22,471 bases of DNA from NCBI GenBank assembly GCA_017415945.1, contig JAFQDR010000157.1, positions 1 to 22,471 on the forward strand. The letters run 5' to 3'. The translations under genes were made by a program, and so were the position numbers. The stretch comes from Oscillospiraceae bacterium (GTDB lineage Bacteria > Bacillota_A > Clostridia > Oscillospirales > Oscillospiraceae). Positions 7,869-15,341 of this stretch are shown here, piece by piece. The notes beneath the pieces were generated by a model. That model saw only the letters and a program-made list of their open reading frames with translations. It was not told the DNA's origin and did no database searches. The stretch's first letter is position 1. Each line of letters starts with the position of its first letter.

Positions 7869-8817
7869 GGAATTCCTCTCCCACAGCAGGGGGCACAGGT
7901 ACAGCCTCCAAAATAGATGCAATGACCTGCTCCGCAGTAATGCCCGAGATGCGTGCCTCATTGGTCACCAGCAGGCGGTGTGCCAATACAGGCTTGGCAA
8001 GGGTCTGGATATCGTCGGGTGTCACGAAGCTGCGTCCCTCCATAGCGGCCCAAGCCTTGGCAGCGCGGAACAGTGCACGGGATGCACGAGGGCTGGCCCC
8101 CATACGAACCATGGGATCCGTGCGGGTTGCGGTAACCACAGCCACCAGATACTCCGCCACAGACTTGGCAACGGTCACATCGGCGATGGCTTCACGAGCC
8201 TGCTTCAGCTCCTCGGGAGAGGTCACAACATTCAGACGTTCCATAGGGATGCTATCTCCCAGAGAGTACAGCAGATCCCGTTCTTCCTCGGGTGTGGGAT
8301 ATCCCATGGACAGGCGAATGAGAAAGCGGTCCATCTGCGCCGCAGGCAGACGGAAGGTAGATTCGGATTCCACGGGGTTCTGGGTGGCCATGACCACAAA
8401 GGGGTCGGGCAGCTTGGAGCTTTCCCCGTCAATGGTCACCTGACGTTCTTCCATAGCCTCCAGCAGTGCCGACTGTGTACGGGGCACCGCGCGGTTGATC
8501 TCGTCTGCCAGCAGCAGATTGGTGAACACGGGACCGGGCATCCGACGAAACTCCCCTGTGTTGCGGTCATAGATGTTCATGCCCACAATATCCGCAGGCA
8601 GCAGATCGGGCACGAACTGAATACGCTTGGAGCCACAGCCGCTGATGGCCGCCACGGTCTTAATGAGGGTGGTCTTGCCTACCCCGGGCAGGTCCTCCAG
8701 CAGCACATGGCCTTGCGCAAGGATCGCCATAATAAACAAACGGATCTGCTCCCGCTTGCCGTAAATGATATTTTCGGTTTCCGCCGTCATGCGGTCTGCC
8801 AATTTCGCAACGTCCAT
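7858..8817 (-). CDS. MoxR family AAA+ ATPase
   Basis: This 319-residue protein is of typical MoxR length. Walker A is LPGVGKTT (residues 43-50) and Walker B is LLLADEIN (101-108), followed by the MoxR hallmark RAVPRTQSALLEAMEERQVT. Sensor 1 lies in VVMATQNP and a sensor 2/arginine region is PRASRALFRAAKAWA. I chose the ATG at 8817 (MDVAKLADRM), which has GGGAG eight bases upstream; an in-frame extension to 9081 would run through repeat sequence and is rejected. It leads a three-gene operon with DUF58 and DUF4129-like proteins. MoxR ATPases act as chaperone-like activators, often with von Willebrand A-domain partners. Confidence 0.92.
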   Translation of the reverse strand: MDVAKLADRMTAETENIIYGKREQIRLFIMAILAQGHVLLEDLPGVGKTTLIKTVAAISGCGSKRIQFVPDLLPADIVGMNIYDRNTGEFRRMPGPVFTNLLLADEINRAVPRTQSALLEAMEERQVTIDGESSKLPDPFVVMATQNPVESESTFRLPAAQMDRFLIRLSMGYPTPEEERDLLYSLGDSIPMERLNVVTSPEELKQAREAIADVTVAKSVAEYLVAVVTATRTDPMVRMGASPRASRALFRAAKAWAAMEGRSFVTPDDIQTLAKPVLAHRLLVTNEARISGITAEQVIASILEAVPVPPAVGEEFHEN

Positions 8818-8849
8818 ACAGGTCACTCCCAATTTGATTTGATAGTACC

Positions 8850-8878
8850 ATTGTACCGCGAACCCCCGGGAATTTCCA
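8850..8878 (-). promoter_or_regulatory. Putative promoter of the moxR operon
   Basis: On the minus strand, TGGAAA (8878-8873), a 17-bp spacer and TACAAT (8855-8850), about 33 bases before the moxR ATG. The -10 is good and the -35 matches 4 of 6. Confidence 0.4.
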
Positions 8879-8908
8879 TAGACAAATGAAATCCAAGTTC
8901 TAATTTTT

Positions 8909-9171
8909 GCACCGCACCGAAATCTATCTCCCTCGTAGGGCGGGCGCTTGCTCCCGCCGTTTTTTGTCCCCCACACCGGCGCACCCACGGCATCACTTAC
9001 CGTAGGGAGCGTCGTCCCCGACGGTCCGTCTCCCACGCACTCGTAGGGACCGTCTTCCCCGACGGTCCGTCTCCCACGCACTCGTAGGGGCGGTTATTAA
9101 CCGCCCGCCTTTCTCCGACGTACTGCGCAGTAAGCGGGCGAACAATGTTCGCCCCTACGATTTGGTGCGGT
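8909..9171. repeat. Hairpin array with imperfect terminal inverted repeats
   Basis: This non-coding block fills most of the gap between moxR and the phosphohexomutase gene. Its ends are imperfectly inverted: ACCGCACC (8911-8918) with a nearby CGTAGGG, against CCCCTACG and GGTGCGGT (9164-9171). Between them a CGTAGGG lead recurs at 8934, 9001, 9042 and 9083, each time followed by a different hairpin: GGCGGG/CCCGCC, GAGCGTC/GACGGTC (one mismatch), GGACCGTC/GACGGTCC, and GGGCGGTT/AACCGCCC. A fifth hairpin, GGGCGAAC/GTTCGCCC, sits at the right end. Two units (9001-9041 and 9042-9082) are near-identical 41-bp direct repeats. Confidence 0.7.
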
Positions 9172-9184
9172 AGTACGTCCATGC

Positions 9185-9215
9185 AAAAACACCCCCGACG
9201 ATTGTCGAGGGTGTT
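9185..9215 (-). terminator. Rho-independent terminator of the phosphohexomutase gene
   Basis: On the minus strand, AACACCCTCGAC pairs with GTCGGGGGTGTT (one wobble) around a 4-base loop and runs into TTTTTGC. It starts about 20 bases past the stop codon. Confidence 0.85.
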
Positions 9216-9235
9216 CGTGTATTGCGTTGAGAAGA

Positions 9236-10963
9236 TTATCTCTTCAGGGTCTGTGCGAATGCGGAGTAGGTGTCGATCTTGCCCCATGCTTCGTCCATGG
9301 ATTCGCCGCGGGTCATGATGTAAACCTTGACCTTGGGTTCGGTGCCGGAGGGACGAACGATGAAGGAGGTACCGTCTTCCAGTTCGTAGTACAGGATGTT
9401 GGAGTTCTTCATGTCCATGGTTTCGACCTTGCCCAGACCTGCAACGTAGATGCTGCCGTCCTGGTAGTCGCGGATGCGGATGACCTTGGTGCCACCAATT
9501 TCCTTGAGAGGTTCGTTGCGCAGATCAGCCATCAGCAGCTTCATGTTCTTCAGACCGTCCAGACCGGGCATGACCAGGTTGATGGTCTTTTCTGCGAAGC
9601 AGCCGTACTTGACATACAGAGCATCCAGAGCCTGCTTCAGGTTCATGCCTCTGTTGTAGTAGTAAGCAGCCATTTCAGCGATGATAACAGCAGCGGTAAC
9701 TGCGTCCTTGTCACGTACGTAGTCGCCTACCATGTAGCCGTAGGATTCTTCGAAAGCCAGAATGAAGTTGTGGGTGCCTTCTGCCTTGAACTGGTTGATC
9801 TTTTCTGCCAGGAACTTGAAGCCGGTGAAGGTTTCTGCCATGTAAACGCCGTTTGCTTCAGCAATGACGCGGGTCATTTCGGAGGAAACCAGAGACTTCA
9901 GAGCTGCGGGGTTTTCGGGCATGGTGCCGGTAGCCTTGCGAGCAGTGATGATGTAGTCCAGCAGCAGAGCGCCCATCTGGTTGCCGGTGATGGGCAGGAA
10001 CTTGCCGTCGTCGCCGCGAACCATAACGCCGATACGGTCAGCGTCGGGGTCGGTGCCGATGATCAGGTCGGAGCCTACCTTGTCAGCCAGCTCAACGCCC
10101 AGATAGAAACCTTCGGGGTTTTCGGGGTTGGGGCTTGCTACGGTGGGGAAGTTACCGTCGATTACCATCTGTTCAGCAACGGGGTAAATGTTCTTGAAGC
10201 CTGCACGCTTGAGAGCTTCGGGAACCAGAATGTGACCGGTGCCGTGGAAGGGAGTGAATACGATCTTCACATCAGCAGCCTTGTCGATTTCTTCCTGATA
10301 GATCACCTGACCCAGAGCGCATTCCAGGAAAGCTTCGTCGGTTTCCTTGCCCATGATCTTGATCATGCCGGAAGCAACTGCTTCGTCAAAGTCAGCAATC
10401 TTGATGTCGGAGAAGATGTCGATACGTTCCATTTCCGCTGCAACAGCATCAGCGTGCTGGGGAGGCAGCTGTGCGCCGTCGGACCAGTATACCTTGTAGC
10501 CGTTGTATTCCTTGGGGTTGTGAGAAGCGGTAATGTTGATGCCTGCGATGGTGCCGTAACGGATAACCATGAAGGACAGTTCGGGAGTGGGACGCAGGCT
10601 TTCGGTCAGCAGAGCCTTGATGCCATTTGCTGCCATAACGCAAGCTGCTTCACGAGCGAACACGTCACTGTTGATACGGCAGTCGTAAGCGATGGAGATG
10701 CCTCTTGCAACAGCTTCTTCGCCTTCCGCCTTGATGACGTTTGCAAATGCCTGGGTTGCGTGACGGACAACATGGATGTTCATGTTGCGCAGACCGGTTG
10801 CCAGAGTGCCGCGCAGACCTGCGGTGCCAAAGGACAGGGGTTCAAAGAAACGGCTTTCGATTTCCTTTTCATCGTTTTCGATTGCCTTCAGTTCCTGCCA
10901 TTCTGCTTCGCTCAGTGCGGGGCTGTCCAGCCAACGCTGGTACTCTTCTTTGAAGTTTCTCAT
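9236..10963 (-). CDS. pgcA: Phosphohexomutase, alpha-phosphoglucomutase type
   Basis: This 575-residue protein is close to the length of Bacillus PgcA-type phosphoglucomutases. It carries the four hallmarks of the alpha-D-phosphohexomutase superfamily: the substrate loop FGTAGLRG (45-52), the phosphoserine loop TASHNPKEYNGYK with Ser147, the magnesium loop GTDPDADRIG, and the C-terminal phosphate-binding loop RPSGTEPK. A sugar-binding EESYGYMVG also follows. It should interconvert glucose-6-P and glucose-1-P, feeding UDP-glucose and glycogen or taking sugar phosphates into glycolysis; mannose phosphates may also be used. The ATG at 10963 has GGGAG nine bases upstream; the in-frame start at 10996 lacks this. 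Codon use is strongly biased (GTT, GCT and CGT frequent), suggesting high expression. It stands alone with its own terminator. Confidence 0.9.
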   Translation of the reverse strand: MRNFKEEYQRWLDSPALSEAEWQELKAIENDEKEIESRFFEPLSFGTAGLRGTLATGLRNMNIHVVRHATQAFANVIKAEGEEAVARGISIAYDCRINSDVFAREAACVMAANGIKALLTESLRPTPELSFMVIRYGTIAGINITASHNPKEYNGYKVYWSDGAQLPPQHADAVAAEMERIDIFSDIKIADFDEAVASGMIKIMGKETDEAFLECALGQVIYQEEIDKAADVKIVFTPFHGTGHILVPEALKRAGFKNIYPVAEQMVIDGNFPTVASPNPENPEGFYLGVELADKVGSDLIIGTDPDADRIGVMVRGDDGKFLPITGNQMGALLLDYIITARKATGTMPENPAALKSLVSSEMTRVIAEANGVYMAETFTGFKFLAEKINQFKAEGTHNFILAFEESYGYMVGDYVRDKDAVTAAVIIAEMAAYYYNRGMNLKQALDALYVKYGCFAEKTINLVMPGLDGLKNMKLLMADLRNEPLKEIGGTKVIRIRDYQDGSIYVAGLGKVETMDMKNSNILYYELEDGTSFIVRPSGTEPKVKVYIMTRGESMDEAWGKIDTYSAFAQTLKR

Positions 10964-11229
10964 TGGTATCGTCTCCCTTTGAATTGAATTTTGCACCCTT
11001 TGGGTGCGGTATATAGATTGGGGTTTATAAACGATGTATGTTATGCGTCGCTTGAAACAGCTTCGCAGAATTTCGCATCAACCATGCGAAACAAAATTTA
11101 ATCCGTTTTTCGAGCCGACATGTGCGAAGCGAAAAACACATTTCAGGATTTTAAGTGTGTGAGCGCAGCGAATGTGCGCACATAAAACCCGTTTTCCATC
11201 GCGTTCAGCGGGGAATCTCTCAATCGAAT
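10964..11229. other. Intergenic region with several palindromes, no gene seen
   Basis: This gap between rlmH and the phosphohexomutase gene (both minus strand) holds no credible frame. It contains the palindromes GCACCC/GGGTGC (10993-11007), TTTCGCAT/ATGCGAAA (11071-11078 and 11084-11091), ATGTG/CACAT (11120-11141) and ATGTGCGCACAT (11172-11183). Two related motifs, GTGCGAAGCGAA and GAGCGCAGCGAA, recur. It must hold the promoter of the mutase gene, but I see no convincing -35/-10 pair, and no T-run terminator for rlmH. Confidence 0.5.
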
Positions 11230-11712
11230 TTATTTGTGGTATTTCCGTCCCGCGTTAATGGTAAAGGCACGGTAGATCTGTTCCGCCAGCATGACCCTCG
11301 CCAAATGATGAGGGAAGGTCATATCCGACATGGACAGCCGAAAATCCGCTCTCTGCTTCACCCTTGGGTGCAGCCCGTTGGAGCTGCCCACCACAAAGCA
11401 GATCTTGCTGACTCCGCTCATGCTGCGCTGTGCCACCAGATCCGCAAGTCCCGGACTGGACAGCTTCTTCCCTTCCACACACATAGCGATCACAAAGGCT
11501 CCCTGAGGGATCTTGCCGAGGATCTCGTCAGCCTCCTTGTTCAGAGCCTGCTCGATCTCCTTCTCGGAGGCATCATCGTCGGTCTTAACCTCGGCGATTT
11601 CCGCTTCCTCAAATTTACAAAATGCCGCCAATCGCTTGACGTATTCCTTATAAGCTTCTATGTAGAACTTTTCTCTCATGCGCCCTGCGCAAATGAGCTT
11701 CACAGTCATCAT
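11230..11712 (-). CDS. rlmH: 23S rRNA (pseudouridine1915-N3)-methyltransferase RlmH
   Basis: This 160-residue protein has the usual RlmH length. RlmH uses SAM to methylate pseudouridine 1915 in helix 69 of 23S rRNA on assembled ribosomes. It shows the start KLICAGRMREKFY, the SAM-binding knot region FVVGSSNGL, the stretch RLSMSDMTFPHHLARVML, and the near-invariant ending EQIYRAFTINAGRKYHK. The usual GG in the SAM loop reads GS here. The ATG at 11712 overlaps the walJ stop (ATGA); a second ATG follows at once, so the start may be either. It is the last gene of a murA - walJ - rlmH operon. In Firmicutes rlmH often lies near walJ, which fits. Confidence 0.95.
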   Translation of the reverse strand: MMTVKLICAGRMREKFYIEAYKEYVKRLAAFCKFEEAEIAEVKTDDDASEKEIEQALNKEADEILGKIPQGAFVIAMCVEGKKLSSPGLADLVAQRSMSGVSKICFVVGSSNGLHPRVKQRADFRLSMSDMTFPHHLARVMLAEQIYRAFTINAGRKYHK

Positions 11713-12497
11713 GGCTGCACACCTCTTTCGAATACCGTCACCTGCTCATCCTGAGGGGCGGTCACACACAGAAGGTCGCCGTAGCCCGCATCCGCCAGTG
11801 CGCCACCGACCACATTCAGTGCCATGCGATGGGTATTGCTCTCCTGACTGATATGTCCCAAAATGAACTGCTTGGTATCATGCTCCGCAAGCCAAACAGC
11901 CATACGGGCACAGGCCTCGTTGCTCAAATGGCCCCGATTGGACAGGATGCGCTCCTGCAGATACACGGGATAGCTGCTCAGCTTCAGTCTGGTCACATCA
12001 TGGTTGGACTCAATGAGTACAGACCCCGAATAGGTAATGTGATCCAGCACCTCATCGGTAATATGTCCCAAGTCCGTGCAGAGGCTGAAGCTCTCACTGC
12101 CGCGGTCAATGCGATAGCCCACAGACTGGGGGGTATCGTGAGGGGTCTCAAAGGAGGTCACCGTCAGTTCTTCTACCTTAATTGGCTGTCGAATGGGAAT
12201 GGTGCAGATACGGTCTGCAAAGCAGGGCAGCATCCCGCGCAGGCTCTTCGCCACCAAAGCGGGCGCGTACACAGGCAGCTCCGTTTTCTTCAGCAAAGTG
12301 GCAAGTCCCTTCACATGGTCAGAATGCTCGTGGGTCACGAACACTCCCTGCAGATCATCGGGAGTATAGCACAGCTCTCCCAGCTGTTTTTTGATGCGAG
12401 CAAAGGAGATCCCCGCATCGATCAGCAGCGCAGTCTCCCCTGCCTTCACAAAGCAGCAGTTCCCCTTGGACCCGCTTGCAAATGTTGTAATTTCCAT
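11709..12497 (-). CDS. walJ: WalJ/YycJ-like metallo-beta-lactamase fold hydrolase
   Basis: This 262-residue protein has the metal-binding motif H56-x-H58-x-D60-H61 in VTHEHSDHVKGL, preceded by the typical start FASGSKGNCCFVK. Further metal or active-site residues are in ETPHDTPQSVGY, LCTDLGHI and ESNHD, and the C-terminal GHISQESNT is typical of YycJ. WalJ-type proteins are 5'-3' DNA exonuclease-like enzymes linked to mismatch repair and cell-division coordination in Firmicutes. I chose the ATG at 12497, seven bases past the murA stop, over an in-frame start at 12557 inside murA. It sits between murA and rlmH with a 4-base overlap to rlmH. Confidence 0.88.
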   Translation of the reverse strand: MEITTFASGSKGNCCFVKAGETALLIDAGISFARIKKQLGELCYTPDDLQGVFVTHEHSDHVKGLATLLKKTELPVYAPALVAKSLRGMLPCFADRICTIPIRQPIKVEELTVTSFETPHDTPQSVGYRIDRGSESFSLCTDLGHITDEVLDHITYSGSVLIESNHDVTRLKLSSYPVYLQERILSNRGHLSNEACARMAVWLAEHDTKQFILGHISQESNTHRMALNVVGGALADAGYGDLLCVTAPQDEQVTVFERGVQP

Positions 12498-12504
12498 TCG
12501 CAGC

Positions 12505-13791
12505 TTACCAAGCCTTCTTGGACAGGCACTCGTCGCTTTCCTTGCGAATTTTCGCACCCAGTCCGGTCAGCTTGCCCACAAAATCCTCATAGCCGCGCTC
12601 AATGTAGTGGATATCCTCCACACTGGTCACGCCATCGGCACACAACCCCGCAATGACCACAGCCGCACCCGCACGCAGGTCGCAGGCACGCACACGTTCC
12701 CCATGCAGCTGCTTCACACCATGGAACACAGCCTTCGCATTGGTCACCTCAATGTCCGCACCCATACGGCGCAGTTCTTCGCAATATTTGAAACGAGTAT
12801 CGTAAATGCTTTCGTTAATGATGCCGTCCCCATCCGCCAGAGCCAGCAGCACACCCATCTGGGGCTGCATATCCGTGGGGAAGCCGGGATAAGGCTGGGT
12901 CTTGATCTTGGTGGGCTTCAAGGGCTTGGTACGGTACACACGCACCGCGTTTTCCAATTCCTCCACCACAGCCCCCGTTTCACGGAGCTTGGAGCTGATA
13001 CACTCCAAGTGGCGGGGGATGACGTTGTTCACAGTCACATCCCCACCGGTGGCAGCTGCGGCACACATAAAGGTGCCCGCCTCGATCTGGTCGGGGATAA
13101 TGGCGTAGGTGCCCCCATGGAGCTCTTCCACGCCGAAGATCTTCAGGGTATCGGTACCCGCACCACGGACATCCGCACCCATAGAGTTCAAGAAGTTCGC
13201 AAGGTCAACGATATGGGGCTCACGTGCCGCATTTTCGATGATGGTTCTGCCCTTGGCAAAGACCGCCGCCAGCATAATATTCATGGTGGCCCCAACGGAA
13301 ACCATATCCAGACAAACCTTGCCGCCAACCAGACCACCCATAGGTGCGTTGGCGTAAATAAAGCCGTTTTCCACCACTACGTCAGCTCCCAGAGCTTCCA
13401 TTCCCTTGATATGCTGGTCAATGGGACGAGCACCGAAATTGCAGCCTCCGGGCATGGTGGTTTTTGCGGTGCCGAAACGGCCCAGCATGGCACCGATCAA
13501 ATAGTAGGAAGCGCGAATCTTGCGCATCAAGTCAAAGGGTGCATCCTGAAAATGCACTTCACGGCAGTCGATCTCCGTGGTATTATTATCAATGTGGCGT
13601 ACCTTCGCCCCCAGATGCTCCAGAATGGTCAGCAGCTTATCCACATCGCTGATGCGGGGGAGGTTCTCCAGAACCACAACGCCGTTGACCATGAGAGCAG
13701 CGGGAATAATGGCCACCGCAGCATTTTTCGCGCCGCTGATTTCCACGGTTCCCTGCAGGGGTCTGCCACCCTGAATCAAATATCTATCCAA
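12505..13791 (-). CDS. murA: UDP-N-acetylglucosamine 1-carboxyvinyltransferase (MurA)
   Basis: This 428-residue protein is of usual MurA length. It catalyses the first committed step of peptidoglycan synthesis, moving enolpyruvate from PEP to UDP-GlcNAc in the cytoplasm. Visible are Lys22 in SGAKNAAV, the catalytic cysteine C117 in PGGCNFGARPIDQH (a cysteine here usually means fosfomycin sensitivity), and the late loop PYPGFPTDMQPQ. Firmicutes often carry two copies (MurA and MurZ), and I cannot tell which this is. The start ATG at 13791 has AGGAGACAGGTG upstream. A good promoter lies upstream, and walJ and rlmH follow with minimal spacing. Confidence 0.96.
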   Translation of the reverse strand: MDRYLIQGGRPLQGTVEISGAKNAAVAIIPAALMVNGVVVLENLPRISDVDKLLTILEHLGAKVRHIDNNTTEIDCREVHFQDAPFDLMRKIRASYYLIGAMLGRFGTAKTTMPGGCNFGARPIDQHIKGMEALGADVVVENGFIYANAPMGGLVGGKVCLDMVSVGATMNIMLAAVFAKGRTIIENAAREPHIVDLANFLNSMGADVRGAGTDTLKIFGVEELHGGTYAIIPDQIEAGTFMCAAAATGGDVTVNNVIPRHLECISSKLRETGAVVEELENAVRVYRTKPLKPTKIKTQPYPGFPTDMQPQMGVLLALADGDGIINESIYDTRFKYCEELRRMGADIEVTNAKAVFHGVKQLHGERVRACDLRAGAAVVIAGLCADGVTSVEDIHYIERGYEDFVGKLTGLGAKIRKESDECLSKKAW

Positions 13792-13880
13792 AATCTCACC
13801 TGTCTCCTATATATAAACATGACAAAGAAGGGATTCTGCCTATCCCCGTATGTGTTTTCTCTCTATTGTCAAACTGATAT

Positions 13881-13909
13881 ATTATAACACATTCCCATTG
13901 CTATTGCAA
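13881..13909 (-). promoter_or_regulatory. Promoter of the murA - walJ - rlmH operon
   Basis: On the minus strand, TTGCAA (13909-13904), a 17-bp spacer and TATAAT (13886-13881). It starts just past the Nudix gene stop and leaves a leader of about 80 bases before murA. Confidence 0.7.
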
Positions 13910-13913
13910 TGTA

Positions 13914-14465
13914 TCAAGCCAAATAGCCCCGTTCCTCCAGCACTCTCACTGCCTTCAAAACCGCAATAATGGTCTTGCCGTCCTTGATCCTGCCGTCCAT
14001 GACCATGTCCAGCAGATCATAGATGTGGTACTTTTCCACGTTCACAAATTCCCCTGCATCGGGGTGGGCCTCCTGCTGATGGAGCCCCAGCGCCAGATAA
14101 ATATGCAGCACCTCGGAGCAGTAGCCGGGGGTAGCATAAGACTCACCCAGCTCCAGCAGCTCATCACATACAAGACCTGTTTCCTCGCTCAGCTCCCGCA
14201 AGGCGGCGCTGCGGGGATCCTCACCGTACTCTAATTTTCCCGCACAGGCCTCCAGCATCATTCTGCCGAACACATAGCGATACTGGCGCACGCAATATAC
14301 CATACCATCCGTATCCACAGCAAGAATGGTCACGCCGCCGGGATGATGCACCACCTCACGCTTGGTGCGGGTACCGTCATGCAGCTCCACATTGTCCAAA
14401 GTAACGTCCACGATTACGCCGGAATACTTGGTTTCCCCATCCAGACGCTTTTCGGTATATTCCAT
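13914..14465 (-). CDS. Nudix hydrolase, ADP-ribose pyrophosphatase type
   Basis: This 183-residue protein has a complete Nudix box at residues 76-98: G-x5-E-x7-REL-x-EE-x-G, read as GKLEYGE then RELSEETG. The preceding strands VRQYRYVFGRMMLEACAG resemble the substrate-side region of bacterial ADP-ribose pyrophosphatases of the NudF/YqkG type, which split ADP-ribose into AMP and ribose-5-P. The ATG at 14465 has GGAGG nine bases upstream; the in-frame ATG at 14492 lies upstream of that site and is rejected. It is upstream of murA but murA has its own promoter. The Nudix family is certain; the substrate is inferred. Confidence 0.88.
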   Translation of the reverse strand: MEYTEKRLDGETKYSGVIVDVTLDNVELHDGTRTKREVVHHPGGVTILAVDTDGMVYCVRQYRYVFGRMMLEACAGKLEYGEDPRSAALRELSEETGLVCDELLELGESYATPGYCSEVLHIYLALGLHQQEAHPDAGEFVNVEKYHIYDLLDMVMDGRIKDGKTIIAVLKAVRVLEERGYLA

Positions 14466-14628
14466 ATATGGATTCCTCCACAATAATCTCATTTAATCAT
14501 ATTCAGTCTAACACAAAATAGAGCAGATTTCCATAGATTTTCCGAGAGCGGCGGAAAGTTTTCAAGTCGATTTTTGTTGAAATTGCCAATAATCTGTCAA
14601 TCCAAAAAGAATTTGTATAACACATTGA

Positions 14629-14656
14629 TTGTATATTCACGGAAATGCATTATAAT
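14629..14656 (+). promoter_or_regulatory. Putative promoter of the flavoprotein gene
   Basis: TTGTAT (14629-14634), a 16-bp spacer and a full-consensus TATAAT (14651-14656). A leader of about 18 bases follows and includes AAGGAGGG. Confidence 0.6.
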
Positions 14657-14680
14657 GGAAGCAGAATAAGGAGGGATTTT

Positions 14681-15217
14681 ATGTCACACATCCTGGCATT
14701 TACCGCAAGCGGATCGCCCAACAGCGTCAGCACCGCTTTGGTACGCACCGCGGCCCAAACTGCCGAAGCACGGGGCTGCACCGTAGAATACATTGACCTG
14801 ACCGCTCCGCAGCTGCAGTGCTGCAGAGGCTGTCTTTACTGCCGCATCCATGACGGCTGCGCCATCAACGACGGTCTGTTTGAAAAGCTCACAGCCTGTG
14901 ACGGTATCATCGCAGGCTTCCCCATTTATTTCAGCGGTATTGCGGGACAGGGCAAGGTGCTTCTGGACCGCCTCTACCCCATGATGGATGCTGACTTCAT
15001 CCCCCGCCACCCCGGGAAAAAGGTCATCGCCATCTATGCCCAGGGGGATCCCCGTGAGCAGGCATTTTCCGTTGCAATCAGCTCAGCAAATTATGTATTC
15101 CGTATGTGCGGATGGAAGCTTTTGGACAGCATTGTGTGCGCCGGCACCTCCGCCGATGGATATGCAATTCCCGCCGCAATAATCGACCGTGCAAAAGCCG
15201 CAGCAGAAGCGTTATAG
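14681..15217 (+). CDS. Flavodoxin-like NAD(P)H-dependent FMN reductase
   Basis: This 178-residue protein has the flavodoxin-like fold. The phosphate-binding loop is TASGSPNSVSTALV near the N-terminus, and a cysteine-rich stretch CCRGCLYCRIHDGCAINDG follows the second strand. After it come the flavin-binding loop GFPIYFSGIAGQGKVLLDRLY and a late strand VIAIYAQGDP. This pattern matches the NADPH-dependent FMN reductase and iron-sulfur flavoprotein group, where the C-x2-C and following Cys may hold a cluster or act in redox. The ATG at 14681 has AGGAGGG seven bases upstream. It is monocistronic. The electron acceptor cannot be told from the sequence. Confidence 0.85.
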   Translation: MSHILAFTASGSPNSVSTALVRTAAQTAEARGCTVEYIDLTAPQLQCCRGCLYCRIHDGCAINDGLFEKLTACDGIIAGFPIYFSGIAGQGKVLLDRLYPMMDADFIPRHPGKKVIAIYAQGDPREQAFSVAISSANYVFRMCGWKLLDSIVCAGTSADGYAIPAAIIDRAKAAAEAL

Positions 15218-15272
15218 CAGCATATCACACAAAAATTAAGCTGCAAAATCCCCATTTTTTTCAACATATCTA

Positions 15273-15301
15273 ATGACTTTTACGTAACAATATGGTAGAA
15301 T
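15273..15301 (+). promoter_or_regulatory. Putative promoter of the ROK-nagA operon
   Basis: ATGACT (15273-15278), a 17-bp spacer and TAGAAT (15296-15301) preceded by TGG, an extended -10. A leader of about 35 bases carries AAGGAGGA. Confidence 0.5.
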
Positions 15302-15341
15302 TGAATCATGTAACATTTTACAACATAAGGAGGAAATTATC

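Noticed and set aside
8818..9081. An N-terminal extension of MoxR reaching 9081
   Set aside because: It would be translated from the hairpin repeat region; the ATG at 8817 has a good ribosome site and gives the usual MoxR length.
9001..9124. A possible CRISPR array from the 41-bp repeats
   Set aside because: Units abut with no unique spacers, each unit is itself a hairpin, and no cas gene is present.
9227..10987. A 586-residue open frame on the plus strand opposite the phosphohexomutase gene
   Set aside because: It mirrors the real gene almost exactly and its protein shows no family motifs; strong codon bias in the real gene removes stops from the opposite strand.
12391..13887. A long plus-strand open frame opposite murA and part of walJ
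   Set aside because: It crosses two well-identified genes, has no ribosome site or motifs, and is best explained as a codon-bias shadow.
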